64,000 bases of DNA from Sinomonas susongensis. Its GTDB lineage: Bacteria > Actinomycetota > Actinomycetes > Actinomycetales > Micrococcaceae. This document shows, in pieces, positions 42,233 to 51,305 of the stretch. A program made the position numbers and the translations under genes. The notes under the pieces were generated by a model, which saw nothing but the letters and a program-made list of their open reading frames with translations, searched no databases and was not told where the DNA came from. The stretch is from NCBI RefSeq assembly GCF_005877005.1, contig NZ_SSNH01000009.1, positions 76,249 through 140,248 on the forward strand, given 5' to 3'. Position 1 is the stretch's first letter. Each line of letters starts with the position of its first letter.

Positions 42233-42432
42233 CCTCTCGACCCCTCCGGACCTGCGTTCTCTGGCGATTCTTCTCCCGCCCTCGCCGCGCCGTCACCGGT
42301 TGGCGCTCGGCTTTCACGGCATGTTCATCCGCTGGCCAGCTGCCTCATGTGTGGGCCCGTCGTGCCCGGGTACCAACCGCGTGGCACCCCAACCGAAGCG
42401 GAACGTGCTTCGGATCGTCGAAAGGATCCCCC

Positions 42433-43434
42433 ATGCGAGCAGCGCAGATCAGCTCCCCCGGCGCCGACCTCGAACTCGTCGAGCGCGACATCCCCGATGT
42501 GCCTCGCGGCCACGTTCTGGTCAAGGTCGCGGCCAACGGCATCTGCCACAGCGACTCCATGCCCGCGGCCGGCATGGCCTCCTCCTACCCCCGCATCCCC
42601 GGCCACGAAGTCGCCGGAACCATCGAGACCCTCGGTGAGGGCGTCACCCAGTGGGCACCCGGCCAGCGGGTCGGCATCGGATGGTTCGGCGGAGCTTGCT
42701 TCGAGTGCGACTCCTGCCGCCGCGGTGACTTCGTCTCCTGCCACGTCGGCAAAGTCACCGGACTCACCTCCGACGGCGGCTACGCCGAGTACCTCGTCGC
42801 CCCGGCCGACGCCCTCGCCGCCATCCCCGACGAGCTCGGCTTCGCCGAGGCCGCACCCCTCATGTGCGCCGGCGTCACCACGTTCAACGGCATCCGCTCG
42901 AGCGGTGTCCGCCCGGGCGACCGCGTCGCAGTCCTCGGCCTCGGCGGCCTCGGCCACCTCGGCGTCCAGTTCGCAGCCAAGCTCGGCTTCGAGACCATCG
43001 CGATCGCCCGCGGAGCAGAGAAGGCCGACTTCGCCCGCGAGCTCGGTGCCGACCACTACATCGACAGCACCACCTCGGACGTCGCCGCGGAACTGAAGGC
43101 CCTCGGCGGAGCCGACCTCGTCCTCGCGACCGTCACCGACGCCGACTCGATGTCTGCCACGATTCCAGGGCTCGCGGCCCGCGGCCGCCTCGTCGTCCTC
43201 GGCGTCCCGCACGAGCCCCTCGCCGCCAACGCGGGCGAGCTCGTCCAGGGCGGACGCACGGTGGCCGGTCACGCCTCCGGCACTGCCAAGGACTCCGAGG
43301 ACACTCTGCGCTTCGCGGCCCGCACCGGGGTGCGCCCCCTGATCGAGACCTACCCCCTCGAAAAGGCCGCCGACGGCTTCGATCGCATGATGTCCGGCAA
43401 GGCTCGCTTCCGCGTAGTCCTCACCACCGACTGA
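42433..43434 (+). CDS. Zinc alcohol dehydrogenase (MDR, with structural zinc)
   Basis: A 333-aa alcohol dehydrogenase converting alcohols and aldehydes with NAD(P). Catalytic zinc ligands are Cys38 (GICHSD), His58-Glu59 (GHE) and a later Cys. The structural zinc Cys89, 92, 95 and 103 are all present. Rossmann loop is VLGLGGLGHLGVQFA. AAAGGA supports ATG 42433. A single gene closed by a strong terminator at 43443-43480, so it is not part of the downstream operon. Confidence 0.94.
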   Translation: MRAAQISSPGADLELVERDIPDVPRGHVLVKVAANGICHSDSMPAAGMASSYPRIPGHEVAGTIETLGEGVTQWAPGQRVGIGWFGGACFECDSCRRGDFVSCHVGKVTGLTSDGGYAEYLVAPADALAAIPDELGFAEAAPLMCAGVTTFNGIRSSGVRPGDRVAVLGLGGLGHLGVQFAAKLGFETIAIARGAEKADFARELGADHYIDSTTSDVAAELKALGGADLVLATVTDADSMSATIPGLAARGRLVVLGVPHEPLAANAGELVQGGRTVAGHASGTAKDSEDTLRFAARTGVRPLIETYPLEKAADGFDRMMSGKARFRVVLTTD

Positions 43435-43442
43435 CTCCTCGC

Positions 43443-43480
43443 GCCGAGCAGTGTGCACTAAGCACCCTGCTCGGCCTTTT
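43443..43480 (+). terminator. Rho-independent terminator after the alcohol dehydrogenase
   Basis: GCCGAGCAG pairs perfectly with CTGCTCGGC (43467-43475) around a 15-base loop, followed by CTTTT. Located 8 bases after the stop. Confidence 0.88.
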
Positions 43481-43560
43481 CAGTGCACCATGCATATGTG
43501 ATCCGTACCTCAACCTGAATAGCCTGACGGTCATCAGCCCATCTTCTTGGAAGGACCACG

Positions 43561-44901
43561 ATGGCTAGCCAGGTTCACTCTGATGACTTCGCTCTCTCTC
43601 GGGTGACGCCCGGGGCCCGGAAACCGTGGTTTGGCATCGCGGTCCAGCGCTTCGGGCAGGTCTCCGCACTCTCGCAGTTCCTTTTGGGCGCAACGCTCGG
43701 CTACAGCATGACCTTCGGCGAGGCGGCCCTGGCGCTGCTGCTCGGTTCCGTCATCCTCGAGGTCATCATGTGCATCGTGGGCATCATCGGTCAGAAGGAG
43801 GGCCTGAACACGGCACTCCTGGCCCGATGGACAGGCTTCGGGGAAATCGGCGCATCGCTTGTCGGCCTCGCGATAGGCATCAGCCTCATCGGATGGTTCG
43901 GGATCCAATCCGCTATCTCGGCGCAGTCCCTCGACGCGCTCATGCCGGGCGTCCTGCCCGCCTGGGTCTGGAGCCTCCTCTTCGGACTCGGAGTCACCGC
44001 AATCGTAGCCTTCGGCTTCGTCGGCATGCAGTGGCTCGCCAACATCACCGTGCCGCTGTTCCTGATCCTCGTCGGCTGGTCCGTGCTCAGCGAGTTGACC
44101 CGCCACGACTTCGGGACGCTCCTCACCGGCCCCGCACCCGGGCCGGCCATGAGCGTGTGGCAGGGCACCGGGATCGTCGCGGGCGGTCTGATCGTCGGTG
44201 CGATCATCACGGCCGACATGACCCGCTTCAACCGCTCCAAAGCCGATGTGGTGAAGCAGACCGTCGTCGGCGTCAGCCTGGGCGAATTCGTGATCGGGCT
44301 CGCAGGCGTGCTCCTGGCCCACGCGGCGGCAACAGGTGACATCGTGGCCATCGTCACCTCTTCCATCGGCTTCGTCGGTCTCGTCATCGTCATCACCGGC
44401 ACTCTCAAGATCAACGACTGGAACCTCTATTCCTCCACACTCGGGCTGGTCAACTTCATCTCGACCGCGTTCGGCAGGAACCTGCACCGCATGTCCGCCA
44501 CGATCGTCTTGGGCGTCGTCGGATCGATCCTCGCCGCAGCGGGCATCCTCTCCCAGTTCGCCGGGTTCCTCATGATCCTCGGGGTCGCATTCCCTCCCAT
44601 CGCGGGAATCATGGTCGCCGAATACTTCGTCGTGAAGCGGTGGCGCGGCGAGCTCGACGCCACGCGTGCCACAGGTGCCCTGCCTGCCACCGCCCCTCGG
44701 ATCGTCCCGGCCACCATCGTCGTCTGGCTCGCTTCCGCCTTGGTGGGCTACTTCACCACCTGGGGGATCCCTCCCCTGCTCAGCCTGCTGCTGTCCATGG
44801 TGCTCTACATCGGTGCCGGGAAGCTCGGCTTGGTCCGCGGCCTCGGGGCCGCCGTCACGAAGCAGGCCCCACCCGCCGTCGTCGCTGACGCAGCAGCCTG
44901 A
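43561..44901 (+). CDS. NCS1-family permease (cytosine/hydantoin/allantoin type)
   Basis: A 446-aa inner membrane carrier with about twelve helices. It opens with FGIAVQRFGQVSALSQFLLGATLGY, and has GLNTALLARWTGFGEIGA and DMTRFNRSKADVV typical of CodB-like NCS1 members, which import cytosine, allantoin or 5-substituted hydantoins (Mhp1). First gene of the locus with hydantoinase and DUF917 proteins, which points to a hydantoin-like substrate. The ATG 43561 has GGAAGGA at good spacing. It lies 80 bases past the terminator of the preceding gene. Confidence 0.92.
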   Translation: MASQVHSDDFALSRVTPGARKPWFGIAVQRFGQVSALSQFLLGATLGYSMTFGEAALALLLGSVILEVIMCIVGIIGQKEGLNTALLARWTGFGEIGASLVGLAIGISLIGWFGIQSAISAQSLDALMPGVLPAWVWSLLFGLGVTAIVAFGFVGMQWLANITVPLFLILVGWSVLSELTRHDFGTLLTGPAPGPAMSVWQGTGIVAGGLIVGAIITADMTRFNRSKADVVKQTVVGVSLGEFVIGLAGVLLAHAAATGDIVAIVTSSIGFVGLVIVITGTLKINDWNLYSSTLGLVNFISTAFGRNLHRMSATIVLGVVGSILAAAGILSQFAGFLMILGVAFPPIAGIMVAEYFVVKRWRGELDATRATGALPATAPRIVPATIVVWLASALVGYFTTWGIPPLLSLLLSMVLYIGAGKLGLVRGLGAAVTKQAPPAVVADAAA

Positions 44902-44933
44902 CACAGACCCCATCCAACGAGAAAGCGAGAATC

Positions 44934-46481
44934 ATGCACATCGGCATCGACGTCGGCGGCACCAACACAGACGCTGTCCTCATGGAGGGCACCCGAGCAA
45001 TAGAGGGGGTCAAGCACTCGACCACTCCCGATGTCACCTCCGGCATCGTGCAGGCCATCGAGGACCTCCGAGCGAGGCATCCCTTCCAGGACACCCAGAT
45101 CGACGCGGTGATGATCGGCACGACCCACTTCATCAACGCCCTCGTGCAGGCCAATCGCCTCGCACCCACAGCGGCCCTGAGGCTCGGGCTCCCTGCGACC
45201 AAGGCCCTCCCCCCGCTTGTCGACTGGCCGGAGGCGCTGAGCAGCGCCATCCAGGGCCGAAGCTATCTCGCCCACGGGGGCTACGAGTTCGACGGGCGCC
45301 CCATCTCGCCCCTGGACCCAGAGGAGCTGCGGAAGCACGCGGCGGACATGAAGTCGAACGGCATCCGCTCTGTCGCGGTTTCCTCCGTGTTCAGCCCTGT
45401 GAACCATGATCTGGAGGTCGAGACCGGCCGAATCCTGGCCGACGAGCTGGGCCCGGAGGTCGCCATCTCGCTCTCCCACGAGATCGGCCGGATCGGGCTG
45501 CTCGAGCGCGAGAACGCAACGATCATCAACGCAGCGCTGCGGGAACTCGCCTCGGAAATCGTCGACGGCCTCACGGCCGCCGTCCGAGCCGAGGGGATCA
45601 GCGCTCCGATCTTCCTCAGCCAGAATGACGGGACGCTCATGGACGAGGACTACGTCCGCCTCTACCCCGTGGCCACCTTCGCCTCAGGCCCCACAAACTC
45701 CATGCGCGGGGCCGCCGTCACGAGCGGGCTCGCGACCTGTGCGGTTGTAGATATCGGAGGAACGACAACCGATATAGGCCTTCTCATCAACGGGTTCCCC
45801 CGTGAGACCGCCAATGAGGTGAAGGTCGCAGGCATCCGAACGAACTTCCGCATGCCGGACGTGCTCTCCATCGGAATCGGCGGCGGGAGCATCGTCGATC
45901 CCGTATCGGGTGAGGTCGGCCCCGAGTCCGTGGGCTACAGGCTCACGACGGAGGCGCTCGTCTTCGGCGGATCGACCCTGACAGCGACAGACATCGCCGT
46001 GGCAGCGGGGCGTGCCGACATCGGTGACCCGTCGAAGGTCGCTCACCTCGATCCGGATTTCATCCGCCGGGTGCTCGACCGGATCGCCGAGCGGATCTCG
46101 GAGGCGGTAGACCGGATGCGCACCTCGCCTGATCCCATCCCCGTGGTCGCGGTTGGAGGGGGTTCGGTCCTCCTGCCTGACCGGTTGCCGCTCTTCGGCA
46201 CAGTGCACCGGCCGGAGAACTACGCCGTTGCCAATGCGATCGGCGCCTCGATCGCACAGGTCGGCGGCGAGATCGACAAAGTGTTCGCCGTCGAACCCGG
46301 GCACCGTGAGGAGACCCTTGCCCAGGTGCGGGCCGAGGCCTCGGACAAGGCGGTAGCTGCCGGCGCCAAACCCTCCACGGTCATGATCGTAGACTTCGAC
46401 GAGGTGCCCCTCCCCTACCTTCCCGGCAACGCCACGCGCATCCGCGTCAAGGCCGTCGGCGACCTCGATATGGGGGCGTGA
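44934..46481 (+). CDS. Hydantoinase/oxoprolinase family protein (HyuA-like, short form)
   Basis: A 515-aa ASKHA-fold ATP-dependent amidohydrolase-like protein. Phosphate-1 loop is GIDVGGTNTDAVLM at residues 3-16, phosphate-2 loop is VVDIGGTTTDIGLL near residue 275, and the adenosine motif is VVAVGGGSVLLP near 405. It lacks the C-terminal part of about 180 residues that takes classical HyuA to around 700. Would cleave a five-membered cyclic amide with ATP. No hyuB partner is nearby. The stop is one base from the first DUF917 gene. Fungal proteins fuse this domain to DUF917 (from memory), supporting a joint complex. Confidence 0.92.
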   Translation: MHIGIDVGGTNTDAVLMEGTRAIEGVKHSTTPDVTSGIVQAIEDLRARHPFQDTQIDAVMIGTTHFINALVQANRLAPTAALRLGLPATKALPPLVDWPEALSSAIQGRSYLAHGGYEFDGRPISPLDPEELRKHAADMKSNGIRSVAVSSVFSPVNHDLEVETGRILADELGPEVAISLSHEIGRIGLLERENATIINAALRELASEIVDGLTAAVRAEGISAPIFLSQNDGTLMDEDYVRLYPVATFASGPTNSMRGAAVTSGLATCAVVDIGGTTTDIGLLINGFPRETANEVKVAGIRTNFRMPDVLSIGIGGGSIVDPVSGEVGPESVGYRLTTEALVFGGSTLTATDIAVAAGRADIGDPSKVAHLDPDFIRRVLDRIAERISEAVDRMRTSPDPIPVVAVGGGSVLLPDRLPLFGTVHRPENYAVANAIGASIAQVGGEIDKVFAVEPGHREETLAQVRAEASDKAVAAGAKPSTVMIVDFDEVPLPYLPGNATRIRVKAVGDLDMGA

Positions 46482-46482
46482 A

Positions 46483-47574
46483 ATGGCCTGGACAATGACA
46501 GCGGGCGACGTCGAGAACGTCGCCCGGGGCGCAGCCGTCCTGGGCACCGGTGGGGGTGGAGATCCCTATATCGGGGCGCTCCTGGCGACCCGCGCGCTTC
46601 AGGAACACGGGGAAATCCCCGTGGTGACGCTCGAGGAGCTCCCCGAGGACGCGCTGGTGCTCACCGTCGCGATGATGGGCGCACCCACCGTCATGGTCGA
46701 GAAGCTCCCAAGCCTCGAGGAGGTCATCGCCCCCGTGCGTGAACTCGGCGCGTACCTCAGCCGACCCGTGACTCACATCGCGTGTGCCGAAATCGGTGGA
46801 GTCAACTCCACGATCCCCGTCGCGGCCGCAGCCGCCCTGGGGCTGCCGCTCCTCGACGCCGACGGCATGGGGCGGGCATTCCCCGAGCTGCAGATGGTCC
46901 TTCCCACGCTCTACGGTGTGACCGCTTCCCCACTGGCCTTCGGAGACGAGAAGGGCAATGTCGGCGTCCTCCAGACTGTCGACAACAGCTGGACGGAGCG
47001 CATCGCAAGGGTCGCATGCGTCGAGATGGGCTGCTCCGTCATGATCTCCGGCTTCCGGATGACCGGTTCCCAAGCCCGGGAATCGCTTGTCGAGGGCTCG
47101 CTTTCGAGGTGCATCGCGATCGGAAAGGAGATCGTCCGGGCACGCGCGGCAAAGTCCGACCCCGTGGCGGCCGCCGTCGAGCTCCTGGGCGGCCGCGAGC
47201 TGTTCGCGGGCAAGGTCGCCGACGTCCAGAGGGCTACGACGAGAGGCTTTGCCCGCGGGCAGGCTCGAATCGACGGGCAGGACGCAGTCCTCATGCTCTC
47301 GTTCCAGAACGAGCATCTTGTCGCGGAATCCGACGGCAGGATCCTCGCCACGACTCCGGACCTCATCATCGTGCTCGAACACGAGACCGGCGAACCCATT
47401 ACAACCGAGGGCCTCCGTTACGGGCAGCGCGTCCGCGTGGTCGCAGCACCTTCGGACGAACGGTGGCACACGTCCGCGGCCCTGGCCATGGTCGGTCCCG
47501 GCTATTTCGGCTACGACCACCCTTCCTACCGTTTCGACGGCTCGGTGGAAGACCTGGCGGAGGCGATCGCGTGA
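46483..47574 (+). CDS. DUF917 family protein, copy 1
   Basis: A 363-aa member of the DUF917 family, which I recall Pfam now naming after S-methyl-thiohydantoin desulfurase. Seen: LGTGGGGDPYIG at residues about 21-32, MGAPTVMVEKLP, EIGGVNSTIP, DADGMGRAFPEL, FQNEHLVAE and TGEPITTEGLRYGQRVRV. All motifs recur in copy 2, so this is a duplicated gene. It overlaps the next by four bases (GTGA). The reaction here is not proven. Confidence 0.9.
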   Translation: MAWTMTAGDVENVARGAAVLGTGGGGDPYIGALLATRALQEHGEIPVVTLEELPEDALVLTVAMMGAPTVMVEKLPSLEEVIAPVRELGAYLSRPVTHIACAEIGGVNSTIPVAAAAALGLPLLDADGMGRAFPELQMVLPTLYGVTASPLAFGDEKGNVGVLQTVDNSWTERIARVACVEMGCSVMISGFRMTGSQARESLVEGSLSRCIAIGKEIVRARAAKSDPVAAAVELLGGRELFAGKVADVQRATTRGFARGQARIDGQDAVLMLSFQNEHLVAESDGRILATTPDLIIVLEHETGEPITTEGLRYGQRVRVVAAPSDERWHTSAALAMVGPGYFGYDHPSYRFDGSVEDLAEAIA

Positions 47575-48677
47575 GCTGGCAGCTGAGAGCGTCCGACCTC
47601 CCCGATCTCGCGCGCGGCGCGACGCTTCTTGGGACCGGAGGCGGAGGCGACCCCTACATCGGAAGGATGCTGGCCGAGCGGGTGCTCGGGGACCGGGCTA
47701 TCACGGTCCTCGACCCGGACGACCTCGCAGACGAAGCGTTCGTCATCCCGACCGCGCAGATGGGCGCACCCACCGTCATGGTCGAGAAGATCCCCGCCGG
47801 AACCGAACCCACTCTCGCCCTTCGGACACTCGAGGAACACCTCGGCAGGAAGGCCGACGCGACGATGCCGATCGAATGCGGAGGCATCAATTCGATGATC
47901 CCGCTCATCGTCGCAGCCGAGACCGGGCTCCCCGTGGTGGATGCCGACGGCATGGGCCGGGCATTCCCCGAGCTCTACATGGAGACGTTCGCTGTCTACG
48001 GCGTTCACGGCTCCCCCCTTGCCATCGCCGGAGAGCGCGGCGAGCGGGTTGTCATCGACACGGGTGACGACGACCGGCAGATGGAATGGCTCGCCCGGGG
48101 GATCACCATCCGACTCGGCGGCGTGGCCCACATCGCCGAGTACGCGATGACCGGGGCCGAGGTCAAGCGCACAGCAGTGCCTCGGACCCTGTCCATGGCA
48201 CTGTCGCTGGGGCGCTCGATGCGCTTGGCCCGCGAAGAGCACCGGTCTCCGTTCGACGCCATCGCCCTCACCCTGGCAGGGACTCAGTACGCTCATGTCC
48301 GCGAGCTCTTCGTCGGCAAGGTCACGGACGTGGAGCGCCGAACCACGGACGGCTTCGCGAAGGGGCGGGCCGTGATCTCCGGCACGGGGGACGGGGAGGA
48401 CTTCGAGATCGAGTTCCAGAACGAGAACCTCATCGCGCGCCGGGGCGGGGAAGTGGTGGCCATCGTGCCAGACCTCGTCTGCGTCGTCGACCACGAGTCG
48501 GCGGAGCCGATCACCACGGAAGGACTCCGTTACGGCCAACGGGTGCGCGTCCTCGGAATCTCCACTCCCGAAATGATGCGGACGCCCGAGGCCCTCGAAG
48601 CATTCGGGCCGTCGTCCTTCGGTCTGAAGGAGGACTTCGCACCCGTCGAGGGAGCGGCCGTGGCACTCCGCCCGTAG
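47571..48677 (+). CDS. DUF917 family protein, copy 2
   Basis: A 368-aa paralogue of copy 1, starting at GTG 47571. It keeps LGTGGGGDPYIG, MGAPTVMVEKIP, ECGGINSMIP, DADGMGRAFPEL, QNENLIAR and AEPITTEGLRYGQRVRV; the changed Cys (ECGG versus EIGG) is notable and could affect a metal or nucleophile site. About half the residues look shared with copy 1. The two may form a heteromer. Its stop overlaps a TAGGCT box that likely starts a transcript for copy 3. Confidence 0.9.
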   Translation: MSWQLRASDLPDLARGATLLGTGGGGDPYIGRMLAERVLGDRAITVLDPDDLADEAFVIPTAQMGAPTVMVEKIPAGTEPTLALRTLEEHLGRKADATMPIECGGINSMIPLIVAAETGLPVVDADGMGRAFPELYMETFAVYGVHGSPLAIAGERGERVVIDTGDDDRQMEWLARGITIRLGGVAHIAEYAMTGAEVKRTAVPRTLSMALSLGRSMRLAREEHRSPFDAIALTLAGTQYAHVRELFVGKVTDVERRTTDGFAKGRAVISGTGDGEDFEIEFQNENLIARRGGEVVAIVPDLVCVVDHESAEPITTEGLRYGQRVRVLGISTPEMMRTPEALEAFGPSSFGLKEDFAPVEGAAVALRP

Positions 48678-48680
48678 GCT
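48675..48680 (+). promoter_or_regulatory. Candidate internal -10 box (TAGGCT)
   Basis: TAGGCT lies on the stop codon of DUF917 copy 2, six bases before ATG 48687, with no ribosome binding site between. This fits a leaderless promoter for copy 3 and pucR. Confidence 0.45.
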
Positions 48681-48686
48681 GACAGC

Positions 48687-49724
48687 ATGGCCAGAACCCT
48701 CGAACGGCCCCAGCTGCCTGCTCTCGCCCGGGGATTCGCACTTCTGGGGTCCGGCGGTGGCGGTACTACCACAATGCTCGAGCTGATGCTCGGACGCTCC
48801 CGCGGTTGGCCGATCGCCATCGCCGGACCGGAAGAGTTGGATCCGACGACGCCGTGCCTCGCCGCGGCGTTCGTCGGTTCGACAATCCTGCTCGGCGAAC
48901 GCCTGCCCGGCGACGCACCGTTCGAGCCGCTGGTCCACGCCGTCGAACGATGGTTGGGCATCCGCGTCCCCGCGGTGTGCTCCCTCGAGGGCGGCGGGCT
49001 CAACGGCCTGGTTCCTCTCACCTTCGCGCCCGACCGCATCGTCGTGGATGCGGACTGCACCGGTAGGGCCGTCCCGGGACTTGACCAGATATCGTTGTTC
49101 GTCGACCGCCTCCCAGGCATCGTCGCCGCGTGCGACACCGGGGCTGGTGGGGCAATGCTGGTCAGCACCGACCGGGCCATAGACGCCGAGCGCGTCATCC
49201 GTTCGGCGATCATCCAGGCCGGGGGTGCAGGCGGGGCGGTCTTCGCAGGGTTCACAGTCGGAGACCTCATAGAGCACGCGATTCCAGGTCACCTCGACGT
49301 GGCGCTCCGGCTCGGAAGCGCATACCTGAGCTCTGCCCATTGGCCTCCGGCAGCGCTGGCTGGCGCCCTGGGCGGACGGCTCCTGGGGCACGGGCGGATC
49401 ACCTCCGTCGACACCGATGACCGGGATCCCTTCGTGAGGACCGTTGAATTGGCCGGTGTCAACGGCGAGGTCCACCGGATCGTCTCGCGGACAGAGACCC
49501 TTGCGTTCATGACCGACGGCCGGCTCGAGGCGTCCGCGCCGACCGTCATTGCCCTGCTCGATGCGGTGTCCCGCGAGATCCTCGAGGTCACCGACCTGAC
49601 CCTCGCCCGGCACATCGTGGCGATCGAGCTGCCGGGCCCTGCGTGGTGGCACGCCTCACCCCACAGGCTCCGACGGGTCCAGCCCTCGGCCTACGGACTG
49701 ACAGAACTGGACGCGATCACGTGA
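48687..49724 (+). CDS. DUF917 family protein, divergent copy 3
   Basis: A 345-aa relative of copies 1 and 2. It keeps the opening ARGFALLGSGGGGTTTMLEL, SLEGGGLNGLVPL (for E-GG-N) and DADCTGRAVPGLDQ (for DADGMGRAFPEL), but lacks DPYIG, MGAPTVMVEK and the C-terminal EPITTEGLRYGQRV. So the fold is probably the same but the active site is changed; it could be regulatory or act on a different compound. The stop overlaps the pucR start (GTGA). Confidence 0.8.
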   Translation: MARTLERPQLPALARGFALLGSGGGGTTTMLELMLGRSRGWPIAIAGPEELDPTTPCLAAAFVGSTILLGERLPGDAPFEPLVHAVERWLGIRVPAVCSLEGGGLNGLVPLTFAPDRIVVDADCTGRAVPGLDQISLFVDRLPGIVAACDTGAGGAMLVSTDRAIDAERVIRSAIIQAGGAGGAVFAGFTVGDLIEHAIPGHLDVALRLGSAYLSSAHWPPAALAGALGGRLLGHGRITSVDTDDRDPFVRTVELAGVNGEVHRIVSRTETLAFMTDGRLEASAPTVIALLDAVSREILEVTDLTLARHIVAIELPGPAWWHASPHRLRRVQPSAYGLTELDAIT

Positions 49725-51235
49725 CCGCGGAGCAGCTCACGCTTGAGGCTCTGCTCGCCCACCCCGCGAATGGCGGACTCCGCATGATCGTGGGGTCGGG
49801 CTCCACTGTCTGGGACCAGGCCGTCGTCGAACAGGACGAACCCGGACTGCCCAGCAGCGGGCGAGGCCAGCTGGCCATCCTCACCACGGCCCTGTCCTCA
49901 GCCCCTTGGCAGCAGGACGCCCTCATGCGCCGCGTCCACGAGCGTGGATTCCCAATCGTCGCCCTCCCCCGGGCCGAACGGCTCAGCGCGGGCGCCCGGC
50001 AGATCGCCGAACGCCTAGGGCTAGCCGTCCTCGACGTCGACCGCCCCATCGACCTCACCAAAGCCTGCTGGGAACTGTCCGAGGCCGGGGACGCCCTCAC
50101 TCTCAGGTATGTGCGCAGAGTTGCACAGTCATTCGCGTACTCGGCCGAGGATCTGGCTGGCCTCCTCCGCCATCTCGCCGGAAACGTGGGCCATGGCCTC
50201 GCCGTCGTCGACGCCTCTGGTGTACTCCATGAAGCAGGCGGCCATCTCGAGGACAGCCTGCGCAAGGACATCCGTTTCGACGCCTGGCTCGACGTCGCCC
50301 GATCCGGATCCTCCAGCGCCGTCTCCGTCCGCATCGAGAGCCCCACCCACACGGGCCTACGCCTCGTCCTTTTCGGACAGGGGCTCAGCAGCGCTCAGCT
50401 CAGGGCTCTCTCCGCAGCCGCCGAGATAGCCATGCCCGCCATCGCGGCACGCATCCTCATCGACGATGTCGCCGCCGTCAACGACGCCGCGGCCTCATCG
50501 GGACTGCTCAGGGACTTCCTCGACTTGCGCGGCGGGTCCGATCCCGAGGTCGAACGGCGGATGCTCGAGCACGGGTGGAAAACTGCCGGATACCACCTCG
50601 GGTTCCGGGTGATCGGTCGTGGTCGCGTCGATCCCTTCCAGCTGCTGCGCCACGTCGCTCAGGGTTTGGGCCGCCTCGGCACCGACTCCCACGCGACCAC
50701 AAGCGGCCGAGGGGTCACCGGATGGTTGAGCTTCCCTGACATGCCCCCTCCGAACCAGGTGGAGAAGGCAGTGTCGGCACTGCGCGAGCTCCACACCCAG
50801 ACACGCAGATCCTTCAACATCGCCACCGGCGTCGGATCGATGCAGCACGGATCACCCGGCCTGGCTTCGACGCTCGGTGAGGCCGCGGACGCGGCACGCA
50901 TTGCCGCCGACCGGGCATCCACTGGATGGTTCCTCCGCGTGGACAGCCTCGGCCTCGATCAGCTGCTCCTCGCATGGACCGGCAGCGACACATTCATCCC
51001 GGCAGCCGAGTCCCTGCTCGCTTCGCTCCGCAAGGACCGAAACGAACTCCTCACGACCCTCTCGGCCTACCTCGACCACGAATCGAACATCGTCGCCACC
51101 GCGACGGCCCTCAACCTCCATCGCAACACCGTCGCAACCCGAATCCACCGGGCGCAGGAGATTCTCGGCATCGACTTCTCGGACCCCGAATCCCGGCTCG
51201 CGCTCCATCTGGCGTGCAGAGCCCTGCTCAGATGA
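49721..51235 (+). CDS. PucR family transcriptional regulator of the hydantoinase/DUF917 locus
   Basis: A 504-aa regulator starting at GTG 49721. The N-terminal PucR-type domain (LTLEALLAHPANGGLRMIVG) precedes a helix-rich region and a CdaR/GGDEF-like part. The C-terminal HTH reads LSAYLDHESNIVATATALNLHRNTVATRIHRAQEILGID. PucR proteins are autoregulators of purine and nitrogen-heterocycle use. Its coupling to the DUF917 genes makes it the probable local regulator. Confidence 0.92.
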   Translation: MTAEQLTLEALLAHPANGGLRMIVGSGSTVWDQAVVEQDEPGLPSSGRGQLAILTTALSSAPWQQDALMRRVHERGFPIVALPRAERLSAGARQIAERLGLAVLDVDRPIDLTKACWELSEAGDALTLRYVRRVAQSFAYSAEDLAGLLRHLAGNVGHGLAVVDASGVLHEAGGHLEDSLRKDIRFDAWLDVARSGSSSAVSVRIESPTHTGLRLVLFGQGLSSAQLRALSAAAEIAMPAIAARILIDDVAAVNDAAASSGLLRDFLDLRGGSDPEVERRMLEHGWKTAGYHLGFRVIGRGRVDPFQLLRHVAQGLGRLGTDSHATTSGRGVTGWLSFPDMPPPNQVEKAVSALRELHTQTRRSFNIATGVGSMQHGSPGLASTLGEAADAARIAADRASTGWFLRVDSLGLDQLLLAWTGSDTFIPAAESLLASLRKDRNELLTTLSAYLDHESNIVATATALNLHRNTVATRIHRAQEILGIDFSDPESRLALHLACRALLR

Positions 51236-51305
51236 CGCCCTGCGGCTCTCATCCGCCCGTCTGATTCCCCCAGGAAGCCGGGGGCAATCGGACGCAGCCG
51301 AGGCG

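Noticed and set aside
43534-44913. 459-codon antisense frame opposite the NCS1 permease
   Set aside because: Asp/Glu/His/Gly-rich shadow of a hydrophobic membrane protein gene.
47526-49652. 708-codon antisense frame opposite the DUF917 genes
   Set aside because: Low-complexity Arg/Gly/Glu sequence with no domain; the plus strand has three recognisable paralogues.
51264-51289. CCCCC/GGGGG hairpin between convergent pucR and the pyruvyl transferase
   Set aside because: Only five strong pairs and no T run; too weak to call a terminator.
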